A stretch of DNA of 64,000 bases from an uncultured Muribaculum sp. Its GTDB lineage: Bacteria > Bacteroidota > Bacteroidia > Bacteroidales > Muribaculaceae. Positions 1 through 7,705 of this stretch are shown here, piece after piece. Positions within the stretch are counted from its first letter, which is position 1, and each line of letters begins with the position of its first letter. A program made the translations under genes and the position numbers. The notes below the pieces were generated by a model. The model worked only from the letters and a program-made list of their open reading frames with translations, did no database searches and was not told the DNA's origin. The stretch spans positions 62,001 to 126,000 of the forward strand of contig CAJUTE010000003.1 of assembly GCA_910589555.1 (NCBI GenBank), written 5' to 3'.

Positions 1-448
1 CCTCGACAAGCTTGCCTATCATAAGATCATCATCATGACCGATGCCGATGTCGACGGTTCCCACATCGCCACTCTGCTCATGACCTTCTTCTTCCGCCGT
101 ATGCGTCCCATCATCGAAAACGGTTATCTATACCTCGCCACACCACCGCTCTATAAATGCACCCGAGGCAAAAACGAAGAGTATTGCTGGACCGATGGCG
201 ACGTGCAGGCTTTCATCGCCAAGTATGGCGACAAAACCAAAGTGATGCGATACAAAGGTCTAGGTGAAATGAGCGCTCAGGAACTTCGCGACACCACCAT
301 GTCACGCGAACACCGTCTGTTGAAGCAAGTCACAATAAATGACGCCGCTGAAGCCGACCGCATATTCTCGATGCTCATGGGCGAGGAAGTCGGACCACGA
401 AGAGATTTTATCGAAGAGAATGCCAACTATGCCAACATTGACGCATAA
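1..448 (+). CDS. gyrB: DNA gyrase subunit B, C-terminal part (5' truncated by window)
   Basis: The open frame runs from the window edge (first full codon at base 2) to a TAA stop. The encoded part starts inside the TOPRIM domain: IIIMTDADVDGSHI carries the Mg-binding DxD, followed by LLMTFFFRRMRPIIENGYLY. It ends with the conserved gyrase tail, including YKGLGEM, the REHRLLKQV segment and the FIEENA-type ending near the C terminus. GyrB with GyrA makes the ATP-driven enzyme that introduces negative supercoils. The tail is that of gyrase rather than ParE (inference from family knowledge). The start codon and ATPase domain lie upstream of the window. Confidence 0.95.
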   Translation, partial: LDKLAYHKIIIMTDADVDGSHIATLLMTFFFRRMRPIIENGYLYLATPPLYKCTRGKNEEYCWTDGDVQAFIAKYGDKTKVMRYKGLGEMSAQELRDTTMSREHRLLKQVTINDAAEADRIFSMLMGEEVGPRRDFIEENANYANIDA

Positions 449-491
449 AGCGGTGTTATAAAAGCATAAATAACTAAAATTTGAGAACATC

Positions 492-2753
492 ATGGCTACT
501 AATAAGAAAAAAGGGCAGCGTACCCAGGCTAAACAATTGTATGCCGCCATTGACGAATACATAAACAATCAGGGCAACAAGACATTCAATTATAAGCAAG
601 TGTCCCATGCTATCGGCGTCGACTCGCCGGCAGCAAGCAAAGCAGTAGCCATGAGACTCGCTGAACTGGAATTTGACGGGGAAATCATCGAGATTGCCCC
701 CGGCAAATACCGGGCTCCAAGCCGTGGCACTGTAGCGTTAGGCACATTCAGCCGACGAAGCAACGGAAAGAATTCCGTAATCCTCGACGGTGATGATGAA
801 GCCATCTTTGTCGCAGAACGGAATTCGCTTCATGCTTTGAATGGCGATAAAGTGAAGGTGCTTGTCGCAGCACACAAGAAAGGCACCGAACCCGAATGCA
901 AGGTGATTGAAATTCTTGAACCGAATGAGCAGGTGTTTATAGGCACATTGAAAGTGGAGAAATCCTATGCAACACTGTCAACCGATTCTAAATTTCTCGC
1001 CACCGACATATTCATCCCCAAAAACAAGCTGCATGGCGGCAAAACCGGCGACAAGGCGGTAGTCGTAATCACCGATTGGGCACAGGATGAGAAAAATCCC
1101 AAGGGAGAAGTGGTCGACATTCTTGGCAAAAATGGTGAGAACACCACGGAAATGCACGCCATTCTGGCTGAATTCGGACTCCCCTACCGTTATCCGGAAG
1201 CTGTCGAGAAGGCTGCCGACAAAATCGGTGCCGGAATCACTCCTGAAGAGGTGGCTAAACGCGTGGACATGCGCGATGTGACCACATTCACCATCGACCC
1301 TAAGGACGCCAAGGACTTCGACGATGCCCTATCGCTGCGCCGATTGCCCAACGGAAATTGGGAGGCAGGCGTCCACATTGCCGATGTGACTCATTACGTG
1401 CTCCCTGACAGCATAATCGACAAGGAAGCGCAACGCCGCGCCACCTCGGTATATCTTGTGGACCGCGTTGTGCCTATGCTCCCTGAACATTTGAGCAACG
1501 GCATCTGCTCGCTACGCCCCGACGAGGAGAAACTCACATTCTCTTGCCTGTTTGAGATGGACAAGGATGCCAATGTGATAAACTCCAAAATATGCCGCAC
1601 CGTCACAAAATCCAACCGCCGCTTCACCTACGAAGAAGCTCAGGATGTGATAGAAACAGGAAAAGGCGACTACGCCGAAGAGATTCTCACTCTTGACCGA
1701 TTCGCCAAAATACTGCGCAAGCGTCGTTTCGAACTCGGATCAGTGGAATTTGACCGCGAGGAAGTGCGCTTTGATATAGACGACACCGGGCATCCTGTTT
1801 CGGTCTACTTCAAAGTCTCCAAGGACTCCAACAAGCTCATTGAGGAATTCATGCTCCTCGCCAACCGCACCGTAGCGGAATACATCGGAAAGCCTGTCGG
1901 CAAAAAGAAACCCAAGGCTTTCGTATATCGCATACACGACCAGCCTGAAGCGACTCGACTTCAAGACCTCAGCAACCTTGCACGCAATTTCGGATACCGC
2001 ATAAAGACATCCGGATCGGCAAAGGACATCAACAAGTCAATCAACAAGATGCTTGCCGACATCAAGAATAAGCCGGAGGAAAATCTCCTGTCGATTCTCG
2101 CCATCCGCTCTATGGCTAAAGCTATTTATTCCACCGATAATATCGGACACTACGGACTCGGTTTTGACTATTACACCCATTTCACTTCACCCATCCGACG
2201 TTTCCCCGACATGATGGTACACCGTCTGCTCGCACGTTACATGGATGGAGGCAGAAGCGTCAACCACGACAAGCTTGAAGAGCAGTGCAAGCATTCAAGC
2301 TCGCAAGAACAGCTCGCTGCCAATGCCGAACGTGCCTCAATCAAATATAAGCAGGTGGAATTCCTCGCCGACAGGCTTGGCGAAATCTATGACGGCATAA
2401 TATCCGGCGTCACCGAATGGGGACTCTACGTGGAGCTGAACGAAAACAAGTGCGAAGGATTGGTGCCCATCAGAGACCTTGCTGACGACTATTACGACTT
2501 TGACGAACGCAATTACTGCCTCATTGGCAGACGCACCCATACACGCTACTGCTTAGGCGACCGCGTGAGAGTGCAAGTCGCAAGAGCCAACATCGAGAAA
2601 AAGATTGTCGATTTTGCTCTCCTTGACGACAAAGGACGTCCGCGCCAAGATGTCGCCGGCAACGATATAGGAGCGAAAGAAGCGCTAGCCAATGGTGGTA
2701 AAAAGAAAAACAAATCACCATTCCCACGCAAAATGAAGCGAGGCAAAAGATAA
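492..2753 (+). CDS. rnr: Ribonuclease R (RNase II/RNB family 3'-5' exoribonuclease)
   Basis: A 753-residue protein of the usual RNase R length. An N-terminal winged-helix/cold-shock portion precedes the RNB catalytic domain, whose metal-binding segment TIDPKDAKDFDDALSL lies at about residues 267-282. YTHFTSPIRRFPDMMVHRLL follows, then a C-terminal S1 domain (YDGIISGVTEWGLYVEL, from about 635) and a Lys/Arg-rich tail. RNase R degrades structured RNA processively from the 3' end in the cytoplasm and takes part in rRNA and tmRNA quality control. It starts 43 bp after gyrB and may be cotranscribed with it. A strong hairpin follows the stop. Confidence 0.95.
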   Translation: MATNKKKGQRTQAKQLYAAIDEYINNQGNKTFNYKQVSHAIGVDSPAASKAVAMRLAELEFDGEIIEIAPGKYRAPSRGTVALGTFSRRSNGKNSVILDGDDEAIFVAERNSLHALNGDKVKVLVAAHKKGTEPECKVIEILEPNEQVFIGTLKVEKSYATLSTDSKFLATDIFIPKNKLHGGKTGDKAVVVITDWAQDEKNPKGEVVDILGKNGENTTEMHAILAEFGLPYRYPEAVEKAADKIGAGITPEEVAKRVDMRDVTTFTIDPKDAKDFDDALSLRRLPNGNWEAGVHIADVTHYVLPDSIIDKEAQRRATSVYLVDRVVPMLPEHLSNGICSLRPDEEKLTFSCLFEMDKDANVINSKICRTVTKSNRRFTYEEAQDVIETGKGDYAEEILTLDRFAKILRKRRFELGSVEFDREEVRFDIDDTGHPVSVYFKVSKDSNKLIEEFMLLANRTVAEYIGKPVGKKKPKAFVYRIHDQPEATRLQDLSNLARNFGYRIKTSGSAKDINKSINKMLADIKNKPEENLLSILAIRSMAKAIYSTDNIGHYGLGFDYYTHFTSPIRRFPDMMVHRLLARYMDGGRSVNHDKLEEQCKHSSSQEQLAANAERASIKYKQVEFLADRLGEIYDGIISGVTEWGLYVELNENKCEGLVPIRDLADDYYDFDERNYCLIGRRTHTRYCLGDRVRVQVARANIEKKIVDFALLDDKGRPRQDVAGNDIGAKEALANGGKKKNKSPFPRKMKRGKR

Positions 2754-2798
2754 ATATATACAAAAATATATTCAGTTATTCAAAAATTTAACTATTTT

Positions 2799-2832
2799 TC
2801 AGGCGTTCATCCATAAGCGGATAAACGCCTGA
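2799..2832 (+). terminator. Hairpin terminator downstream of rnr
   Basis: A near-perfect inverted repeat (TCAGGCGTT-c-ATCC, 6-nt loop, GGAT-a-AACGCCTGA) lies 45 bp after the rnr stop. It is followed by a T-containing stretch rather than a clean T-run. Confidence 0.7.
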
Positions 2833-2902
2833 TCTTCATTTGATTGCTGAATTTTTTATGTTAAAAAACATAGTTTTATTGCACTTTTTGCGATTTTTGT
2901 TC

Positions 2903-2910
2903 TAACTTTG
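2903..2910 (+). promoter_or_regulatory. Bacteroidota promoter -7 element for the small-ORF locus
   Basis: TAACTTTG matches the TAnnTTTG consensus, with a TTG about 21 nt upstream. Transcription should begin near 2916, giving a leader of about 75 nt before the first tiny ORF. Confidence 0.65.
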
Positions 2911-2990
2911 TGCCCAAGTTAAGTGTATATAATAGTGAAAACATCGAAAATCGATGAGTTGAATATTTATTAATTAAAAACTTCAGAGTC

Positions 2991-3107
2991 ATGAACAAGA
3001 TGATTAAGTTTTTTAGAAAAAGTGTTGGTTTCTGTATTAACAATGCGTGTGAGCACAACTCTTTCCGAGTAACCGGTGATTGCACCCCAAACCAAAATTT
3101 AAACTAA
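2991..3107 (+). CDS. Small protein, 38 codons, unknown function
   Basis: ATG at 2991 to TAA at 3105-3107, starting MNKMIKFFRK. The N terminus is basic and hydrophobic. Three cysteines follow at residues 15, 20 and 31, and the tail is polar and Asn-rich. I do not recognise the family. Support for coding is indirect: a good promoter element about 80 nt upstream, an A-rich region before the ATG as is usual in Bacteroidota, and a hairpin after the stop. The first residues resemble those of the 21-codon ORF 108 bp downstream. It may be a leader peptide, a small membrane-active peptide or non-coding. Confidence 0.4.
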   Translation: MNKMIKFFRKSVGFCINNACEHNSFRVTGDCTPNQNLN

Positions 3108-3118
3108 GTTCCGGTCCT

Positions 3119-3152
3119 GTCGCCTAAAGAACAACTTAAAAATCAAGGCGGC
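3119..3152 (+). terminator. Possible weak terminator/attenuator between two tiny ORFs
   Basis: GTCGCCT pairs with AGGCGGC (one G-U) across a 20-nt loop, followed by TTTATTTATT. The long loop makes it weak. Confidence 0.4.
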
Positions 3153-3214
3153 TTTATTTATTGAAAACAGAAAATTGAAATTGTTTTAGGTAGAAATTTT
3201 AAAATTTAAGCATT

Positions 3215-3280
3215 ATGAAAAAGATGTTGAAAAAGGTATTTACATGGTATTTCGAAGCTGCTTCTGAAATGTACAAGTAA
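3215..3280 (+). CDS. Very small basic/aromatic peptide, 21 codons, unknown
   Basis: ATG at 3215 to TAA at 3278-3280. It starts MKKMLKKVFTWYFEAASE and would form an amphipathic helix with a Lys-rich N terminus and an aromatic middle. It is far below gene-caller limits. Support for translation is an A/T-rich upstream region typical of Bacteroidota starts, a hairpin 10-35 nt after the stop, and a strong terminator about 45 nt after it. I do not recognise a family. Confidence 0.4.
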   Translation: MKKMLKKVFTWYFEAASEMYK

Positions 3281-3325
3281 GAAAAGCATAGCTTTTCCAT
3301 AAAAGGAAAAGAAGTTATTAACCGA

Positions 3326-3352
3326 AATCGTGATCACATCACGATTTTTTTG
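3326..3352 (+). terminator. Intrinsic terminator of the small-ORF transcript
   Basis: AATCGTGAT and ATCACGATT flank a 3-nt loop and run directly into T7. The T-run overlaps the -33 region of the folB promoter, so the two units abut without a gap. A second hairpin (CTTTTCC/GGAAAAG) lies just upstream at about 3292-3311. Confidence 0.8.
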
Positions 3353-3372
3353 TGCTTATCCGGCAAGCTTCT

Positions 3373-3380
3373 TAATTTTG
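3373..3380 (+). promoter_or_regulatory. folB promoter -7 element, almost at the start codon
   Basis: TAATTTTG with TTTG 20 nt upstream (3349-3352). Only 4 nt separate the element from the folB ATG at 3385, so the predicted transcript start falls on or next to the start codon. Confidence 0.65.
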
Positions 3381-3384
3381 CATT

Positions 3385-3732
3385 ATGGATACAATTATTG
3401 AAATAAACCGCCTGCGGCTGCGCGCTTTCCACGGCGTGATGCCCCAGGAAAATAAAGTAGGCAACATATACATGGTGTCAATCGGGATTGAATTCCCCTA
3501 TAAATCCCTGTCCGACAATCTGGAGGACACAATAAACTACGCCGAAGTTATCGATTTGGTCAAGCAAGAAATGGCAATTCCCTCTAAACTCATCGAGCAC
3601 GTTGCGTCGCGCATCCATCGCTCCATTGTCAGCCGCTGGGGCAATGTCAATGGAGGCTATGTGAAAATAGAAAAGCTGCATCCGCCCATCACCGATGAAA
3701 TAGGCTCGGCATCAGTCACTTTAAAATGGTAA
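3385..3732 (+). CDS. folB: Dihydroneopterin aldolase
   Basis: A 115-residue protein, typical FolB length. Recognisable segments are RLRAFHGVMPQE near the N terminus, the INYAEVIDLV region (usual active-site Tyr and Glu neighbourhood), the LIEHVASRI segment and the C-terminal KLHPP with the substrate-binding Lys. FolB converts 7,8-dihydroneopterin to 6-hydroxymethyl-dihydropterin and glycolaldehyde in folate synthesis. It is monocistronic in appearance, between a terminator upstream and the metG promoter downstream. The promoter -7 box ends 4 nt before the ATG, suggesting a leaderless mRNA. Confidence 0.92.
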   Translation: MDTIIEINRLRLRAFHGVMPQENKVGNIYMVSIGIEFPYKSLSDNLEDTINYAEVIDLVKQEMAIPSKLIEHVASRIHRSIVSRWGNVNGGYVKIEKLHPPITDEIGSASVTLKW

Positions 3733-3794
3733 GCGCAGCCCGGCAAGAGGGACATAATTATTTAACTATATTTTCATATTTTGCAAAATAGCAG

Positions 3795-3802
3795 TAAATT
3801 TG
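3795..3802 (+). promoter_or_regulatory. Likely metG promoter -7 element
   Basis: TAAATTTG followed by an A-rich leader of about 30 nt to the metG ATG at 3836. A second, poorer TATTTTGC lies about 20 bp upstream. Confidence 0.5.
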
Positions 3803-3835
3803 CAAAAAGAATAATACAACCTTCATAATTTCCTA

Positions 3836-5878
3836 ATGGAAAAAAATTATAAACGAACTCTGATCACGACCGCATTGCCCTACGCCAATGGTCCGGTCCA
3901 TATCGGTCACCTTGCCGGAGTTTACGTCCCGGCTGACATTTATGTGAGATATCTTCGCCTAAAAGGTGAAGATGTGCTAATGATCGGCGGAAGCGACGAG
4001 CATGGAGTGCCCATCACCATAAAAGCCCGCAAAGAGGGAGTAACCCCTCAAGACATCGTAGATCGATATCACAAAATAATAAAGGACTCGTTTGAGGAAT
4101 TCGGCATCTCATTTGATGTGTATTCCCGCACCACTTCAGCCACTCACAATGCCACTGCAAGCGAATTTTTCCGTCGCCTGTATGACAAAGGAGAGTTTGT
4201 TGAAAAAACAGCCATGCAGCTATATGACGAGGAAGCCAACCAGTTCCTCGCCGACAGATATGTGACCGGAAAATGCCCCCATTGCGGCAACGAAAATGCT
4301 TATGGCGACCAGTGTGAGGTGTGCGGCACTTCACTTAGCCCCGAAGAGCTCATCGACCCCAAAAGTGCCATTACCGGAAGCAAGCCGGTTATGAGAGAGA
4401 CAAAGCACTGGTACCTGCCGCTGGATAAATGGGAACCTGCGTTAAGAAAATGGATTCTCGAAGACCATAAAGAATGGCGTCCCAACGTATATGGACAGTG
4501 CAAGTCATGGCTCGACCTCGGACTTCTGCCACGTGCCGTGAGCCGCGACCTCGATTGGGGTATTCCGGTTCCAGTGGAAGGCGCCGAAGGAAAAGTGCTC
4601 TATGTGTGGTTTGACGCGCCCATCGGCTACATCTCCAACACTAAAGAGCTCCTGCCCGATAGCTGGCAGACCTATTGGAAGGACAAAGAGACCCGACTCA
4701 TCCATTTTATCGGCAAGGACAACATTGTATTCCACTGCATCGTCTTCCCGGCTATGCTGATGGCTTACGGCGACAACTTCCAACTCCCCGACAATGTTCC
4801 GGCAAATGAATTCCTGAATCTTGAAGGTGATAAAATATCCACATCACGCAACTGGGCGGTATGGCTCCACGAGTATCTTCGTGATTTCCCCGGGAAGCAG
4901 GATGTGTTGAGATACGTCTTGACTGCCAATGCACCCGAAACCAAAGACAACGACTTCACTTGGCGTGATTTCCAGACCCGCAACAACAGCGAGTTGGTTG
5001 CCATACTCGGAAACTTCGTCAACCGTGCGGTCGTACTAACCGAAAAATATTTCGGCGGCACAGTTCCTGAAGCAGGCACTCTCGAAAAGATCGACCAAGA
5101 CGCATTCAATGAACTTGCGGAAATAAAACAGTCGCTTTCCGACAATCTTGACCACTTCCGTTTCCGCGACGCGTTGAAGGACGCGATGAACATTGCCCGT
5201 CTCGGCAACAAATACCTCCAGGAAACCGAACCTTGGAAAGTGTCCAAAACCGATATGCAACGCACCGCTACTATTCTTAATGTAGCGTTGCAGCTGTGCG
5301 GATCAATCGCCGTCGCCTTCGAACCGTTCACCCCCTTCGCCAGCAAAAAACTTTGCTCAATCCTCGGCATCGAAAATCTGAACTGGGATATGGTCGGAGA
5401 TTCCCGCCTCATTCCGGCAGGACGCAAACTCGGCACTGTCGAACTGTTGTTTGAAAAGATCGAAGATCCGGCAATTGAGGCACAGATCAAACGTCTTGAA
5501 GACAGCAAACTCCAGAATAAGCTTAACAACTGGAAAGTCACTCCTCAGGCTCCTGCCGTGGACTTCGAAACATTCAAAAAATGCGATATCCGAGTCGGAA
5601 CCGTGCTTGAATGCAAGAAAGTCCCGAAAGCCGACAAACTTCTCCAATTCCTTATTGACGACGGAATGAACAAGCGCACCATCGTGTCAGGAATAGCTAA
5701 ATACTACAATCCGGAAGACTTGATCGGAAAACAGATATGCTTTATTGCGAATTTCGAACCTCGCAAGCTGAGAGGCATAATGTCGGAAGGCATGATCCTG
5801 TCTGCCGAAAACCCTGACGGAAGTCTGGTAGTAATAGGCCCGACCGGCGAAGTGCGTCCGGGAGCACAAGTAATGTAG
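3836..5878 (+). CDS. metG: Methionyl-tRNA synthetase with C-terminal tRNA-binding domain
   Basis: A 680-residue class I aminoacyl-tRNA synthetase. The HIGH motif is HIGH at residues 22-25. The zinc knuckle has C147, C150, C160 and C163, and the KMSKS equivalent is KISTS at 333-337. An anticodon-binding helical domain follows. From about residue 577 there is an EMAPII/Trbp111-type tRNA-binding OB fold (FKKCDIRVGTVLE), so this is the long, dimeric form. It charges tRNA-Met with methionine. ansA begins 35 bp later on the same strand and may share the transcript. Confidence 0.97.
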   Translation: MEKNYKRTLITTALPYANGPVHIGHLAGVYVPADIYVRYLRLKGEDVLMIGGSDEHGVPITIKARKEGVTPQDIVDRYHKIIKDSFEEFGISFDVYSRTTSATHNATASEFFRRLYDKGEFVEKTAMQLYDEEANQFLADRYVTGKCPHCGNENAYGDQCEVCGTSLSPEELIDPKSAITGSKPVMRETKHWYLPLDKWEPALRKWILEDHKEWRPNVYGQCKSWLDLGLLPRAVSRDLDWGIPVPVEGAEGKVLYVWFDAPIGYISNTKELLPDSWQTYWKDKETRLIHFIGKDNIVFHCIVFPAMLMAYGDNFQLPDNVPANEFLNLEGDKISTSRNWAVWLHEYLRDFPGKQDVLRYVLTANAPETKDNDFTWRDFQTRNNSELVAILGNFVNRAVVLTEKYFGGTVPEAGTLEKIDQDAFNELAEIKQSLSDNLDHFRFRDALKDAMNIARLGNKYLQETEPWKVSKTDMQRTATILNVALQLCGSIAVAFEPFTPFASKKLCSILGIENLNWDMVGDSRLIPAGRKLGTVELLFEKIEDPAIEAQIKRLEDSKLQNKLNNWKVTPQAPAVDFETFKKCDIRVGTVLECKKVPKADKLLQFLIDDGMNKRTIVSGIAKYYNPEDLIGKQICFIANFEPRKLRGIMSEGMILSAENPDGSLVVIGPTGEVRPGAQVM

Positions 5879-5913
5879 GCTACAAACATCAAGCAATAAA
5901 AATTTTCAAGAAA

Positions 5914-6954
5914 ATGAAGAGCGCCCGCAAACCCCGCATATTGATAATCTACACCGGCGGAACCATCGGAATGATTGAAAATCCCGATACCCACTCGTTG
6001 CAGCCTTTTGACTTCACACACCTTATCGACAATGTGCCGAAAGTCAAAATGCTTGATTACGAGATCGACAACATACAATTCAATCCTCCTCTCGACTCTT
6101 CCGACATGCACCCGCGCTATTGGGTGGAGATCGCAAAAGCGATTGATGAAAATTTCAGCCATTTCGACGGCTTTGTCGTGCTCCACGGCACCGACACGAT
6201 GGCTTATACGGCGTCGGCGCTCTCATTTATGCTTGAAAATCTCCACAAGCCCGTCATCATAACAGGCTCTCAGCTCCCTATAGGAGAAGTAAGAACCGAT
6301 GGCGAAGAAAATTTGATCACAGCCCTTCAGATCGCTGCCGCCACCGACATCAATGGCGAACCGATGGTGAGAGAGGTGGCTATCCTGTTCGAGAATTATC
6401 TGTGGCGAGGAAACCGCTCCACCAAGATGAGCGCCGACAACTTCAACGCCTTCAAGAGCAACAACTACCCTTCTCTTGCAAAAATCGGTCTCGGCATACA
6501 TTTCAATGAGGAAGCGCTGATGCGGCCTATAATGAAGCGACCCTTGCAGGTGAGATATGCCATGGATCCCAATGTGATGTTCCTCGACTTGAACCCGGGA
6601 ATGTCAGAAGAGATTTTACGCTACCAGCTGAATACGCCGGGAATAAAAGGAATCGTATTGAAAACCTACGGTGCCGGAAACGGTCCTACCGATTCATGGT
6701 TCACCGATGCCATCCGCGACGCTGTCGACCGTGGCATTGTAATAATAAATGTAACCCAGTGTGTCAACGGTGGTGTCCATGCCAAAAGATATGTCTCGGG
6801 CGACCGTCTTGCAGCCACCGGCGTGGTGTCGGGACATGACATGACCTCGGAAGCGGCATTGACCAAATTGATGTATCTTTTCGGACTCGGACTTCAGCCA
6901 AATGACGTGCGCAAATATCTGGAATGCTCACTTTGTGGAGAAGTAACGCTATAA
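5914..6954 (+). CDS. ansA: Type I (cytoplasmic) L-asparaginase
   Basis: A 346-residue protein with both asparaginase catalytic signatures: TGGTIGM at residues 14-20 (nucleophilic Thr) and HGTDTMAYTAS from residue 91 (second Thr with the Asp of the Thr-Lys-Asp triad). No signal peptide is seen, which fits the cytoplasmic low-affinity AnsA type rather than the secreted type II enzyme. It hydrolyses L-asparagine to aspartate and ammonia. It lies 35 bp after metG, on the same strand with no visible terminator between. Confidence 0.93.
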   Translation: MKSARKPRILIIYTGGTIGMIENPDTHSLQPFDFTHLIDNVPKVKMLDYEIDNIQFNPPLDSSDMHPRYWVEIAKAIDENFSHFDGFVVLHGTDTMAYTASALSFMLENLHKPVIITGSQLPIGEVRTDGEENLITALQIAAATDINGEPMVREVAILFENYLWRGNRSTKMSADNFNAFKSNNYPSLAKIGLGIHFNEEALMRPIMKRPLQVRYAMDPNVMFLDLNPGMSEEILRYQLNTPGIKGIVLKTYGAGNGPTDSWFTDAIRDAVDRGIVIINVTQCVNGGVHAKRYVSGDRLAATGVVSGHDMTSEAALTKLMYLFGLGLQPNDVRKYLECSLCGEVTL

Positions 6955-7151
6955 AATGTTAATAACTTTGTTTGCGTTTTTCCTTAATAATGTGGAGTAG
7001 AGATTTTTATTGCAAAAAACAGAGCAAATATATTCGTTAATTGAAAAAAAAATCCGATATTTGCACTTGCAAAAACAAAGCCTACGACTGAAATCGAAAA
7101 AAACATATACAGTAGGATTATATTAGTATCAATTAAAAAACTAAACAGAAA

Positions 7152-7424
7152 ATGACTAAAGCCGACATTGTAAACGAAATCTCTAAAACTACCGGCATTG
7201 AAAAAACCGCAGTCCTTGAGACAATCGAAAAGTTCATGGAGATTGTAAAAGACTCTCTTGCTCATGACGAGAATGTCTATCTTCGTGGATTTGGCAGCTT
7301 CATTGTAAAGACCCGTTCTCAGAAAACTGCCCGCAACATTTCTAAAAATACCACTATCATCATACCCGAGCACAAAATCCCTGCTTTCAAGCCGGCTAAA
7401 GTGTTCATGGAAGACGTTAAATAA
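7152..7424 (+). CDS. HU family DNA-binding protein
   Basis: A 90-residue HU/IHF-type protein. The N terminus MTKADIVNEISKTTGIEKTA is the dimerisation helix pair. LRGFGSFIVKTR is the core beta strand, ARNISKNTTIIIPEH is the DNA-embracing arm with its Pro, and PAFKPAKVF is the C-terminal signature. It bends and compacts DNA as a dimer. The long AT-rich region upstream (about 6955-7151) contains a TATTTGC promoter-like element near 7056-7063. Bacteroidales usually carry several HU paralogues, so hupA/B naming is avoided. Confidence 0.95.
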   Translation: MTKADIVNEISKTTGIEKTAVLETIEKFMEIVKDSLAHDENVYLRGFGSFIVKTRSQKTARNISKNTTIIIPEHKIPAFKPAKVFMEDVK

Positions 7425-7493
7425 TCGTCGTTCGCAATCTCTCTTTCGTGATAGTTTTTTAATTCAATTATTAACCTCTTAATTTGCGCAACT

Positions 7494-7583
7494 ATGCCAA
7501 GCGGAAAGAAAAGAAAAGGCCACAAGATGGCGACTCACAAGCGTAAAAAACGCCTGAGAAAGAATCGTCACAAGAAGAAATAA
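7494..7583 (+). CDS. AURKAIP1/COX24-domain (bS22-like) small basic protein, 29 codons
   Basis: ATG at 7494 to TAA at 7581-7583. The product starts MPSGKKRKGHKMATHKRKKR and is almost entirely Lys/Arg/His. This matches the tiny AURKAIP1/COX24-domain proteins widespread in Bacteroidota (established family). Mycobacterial bS22 and mitochondrial mS38 relatives are small-subunit ribosomal proteins. Placement between HU and RNase G is consistent with an information-processing role. Too short for most gene callers. A TTAATTTGC promoter-like element lies just upstream. Confidence 0.8.
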   Translation: MPSGKKRKGHKMATHKRKKRLRKNRHKKK

Positions 7584-7705
7584 TACACTTCTTGTACGAA
7601 TGTAAATTTTGATATACATGAGAACAAACGAGACAGAAATGAAGCCGGTAAACATCGGTCGAGTCAAGTTTGTTCTCTGCGTATATTTGACGAGATTATA
7701 TACTA

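Noticed and set aside
4765..5541. 258-codon minus-strand frame opposite metG
   Set aside because: It is antisense to a clearly identified MetG with all motifs, and its translation is Ser/Arg-rich without recognisable domains.
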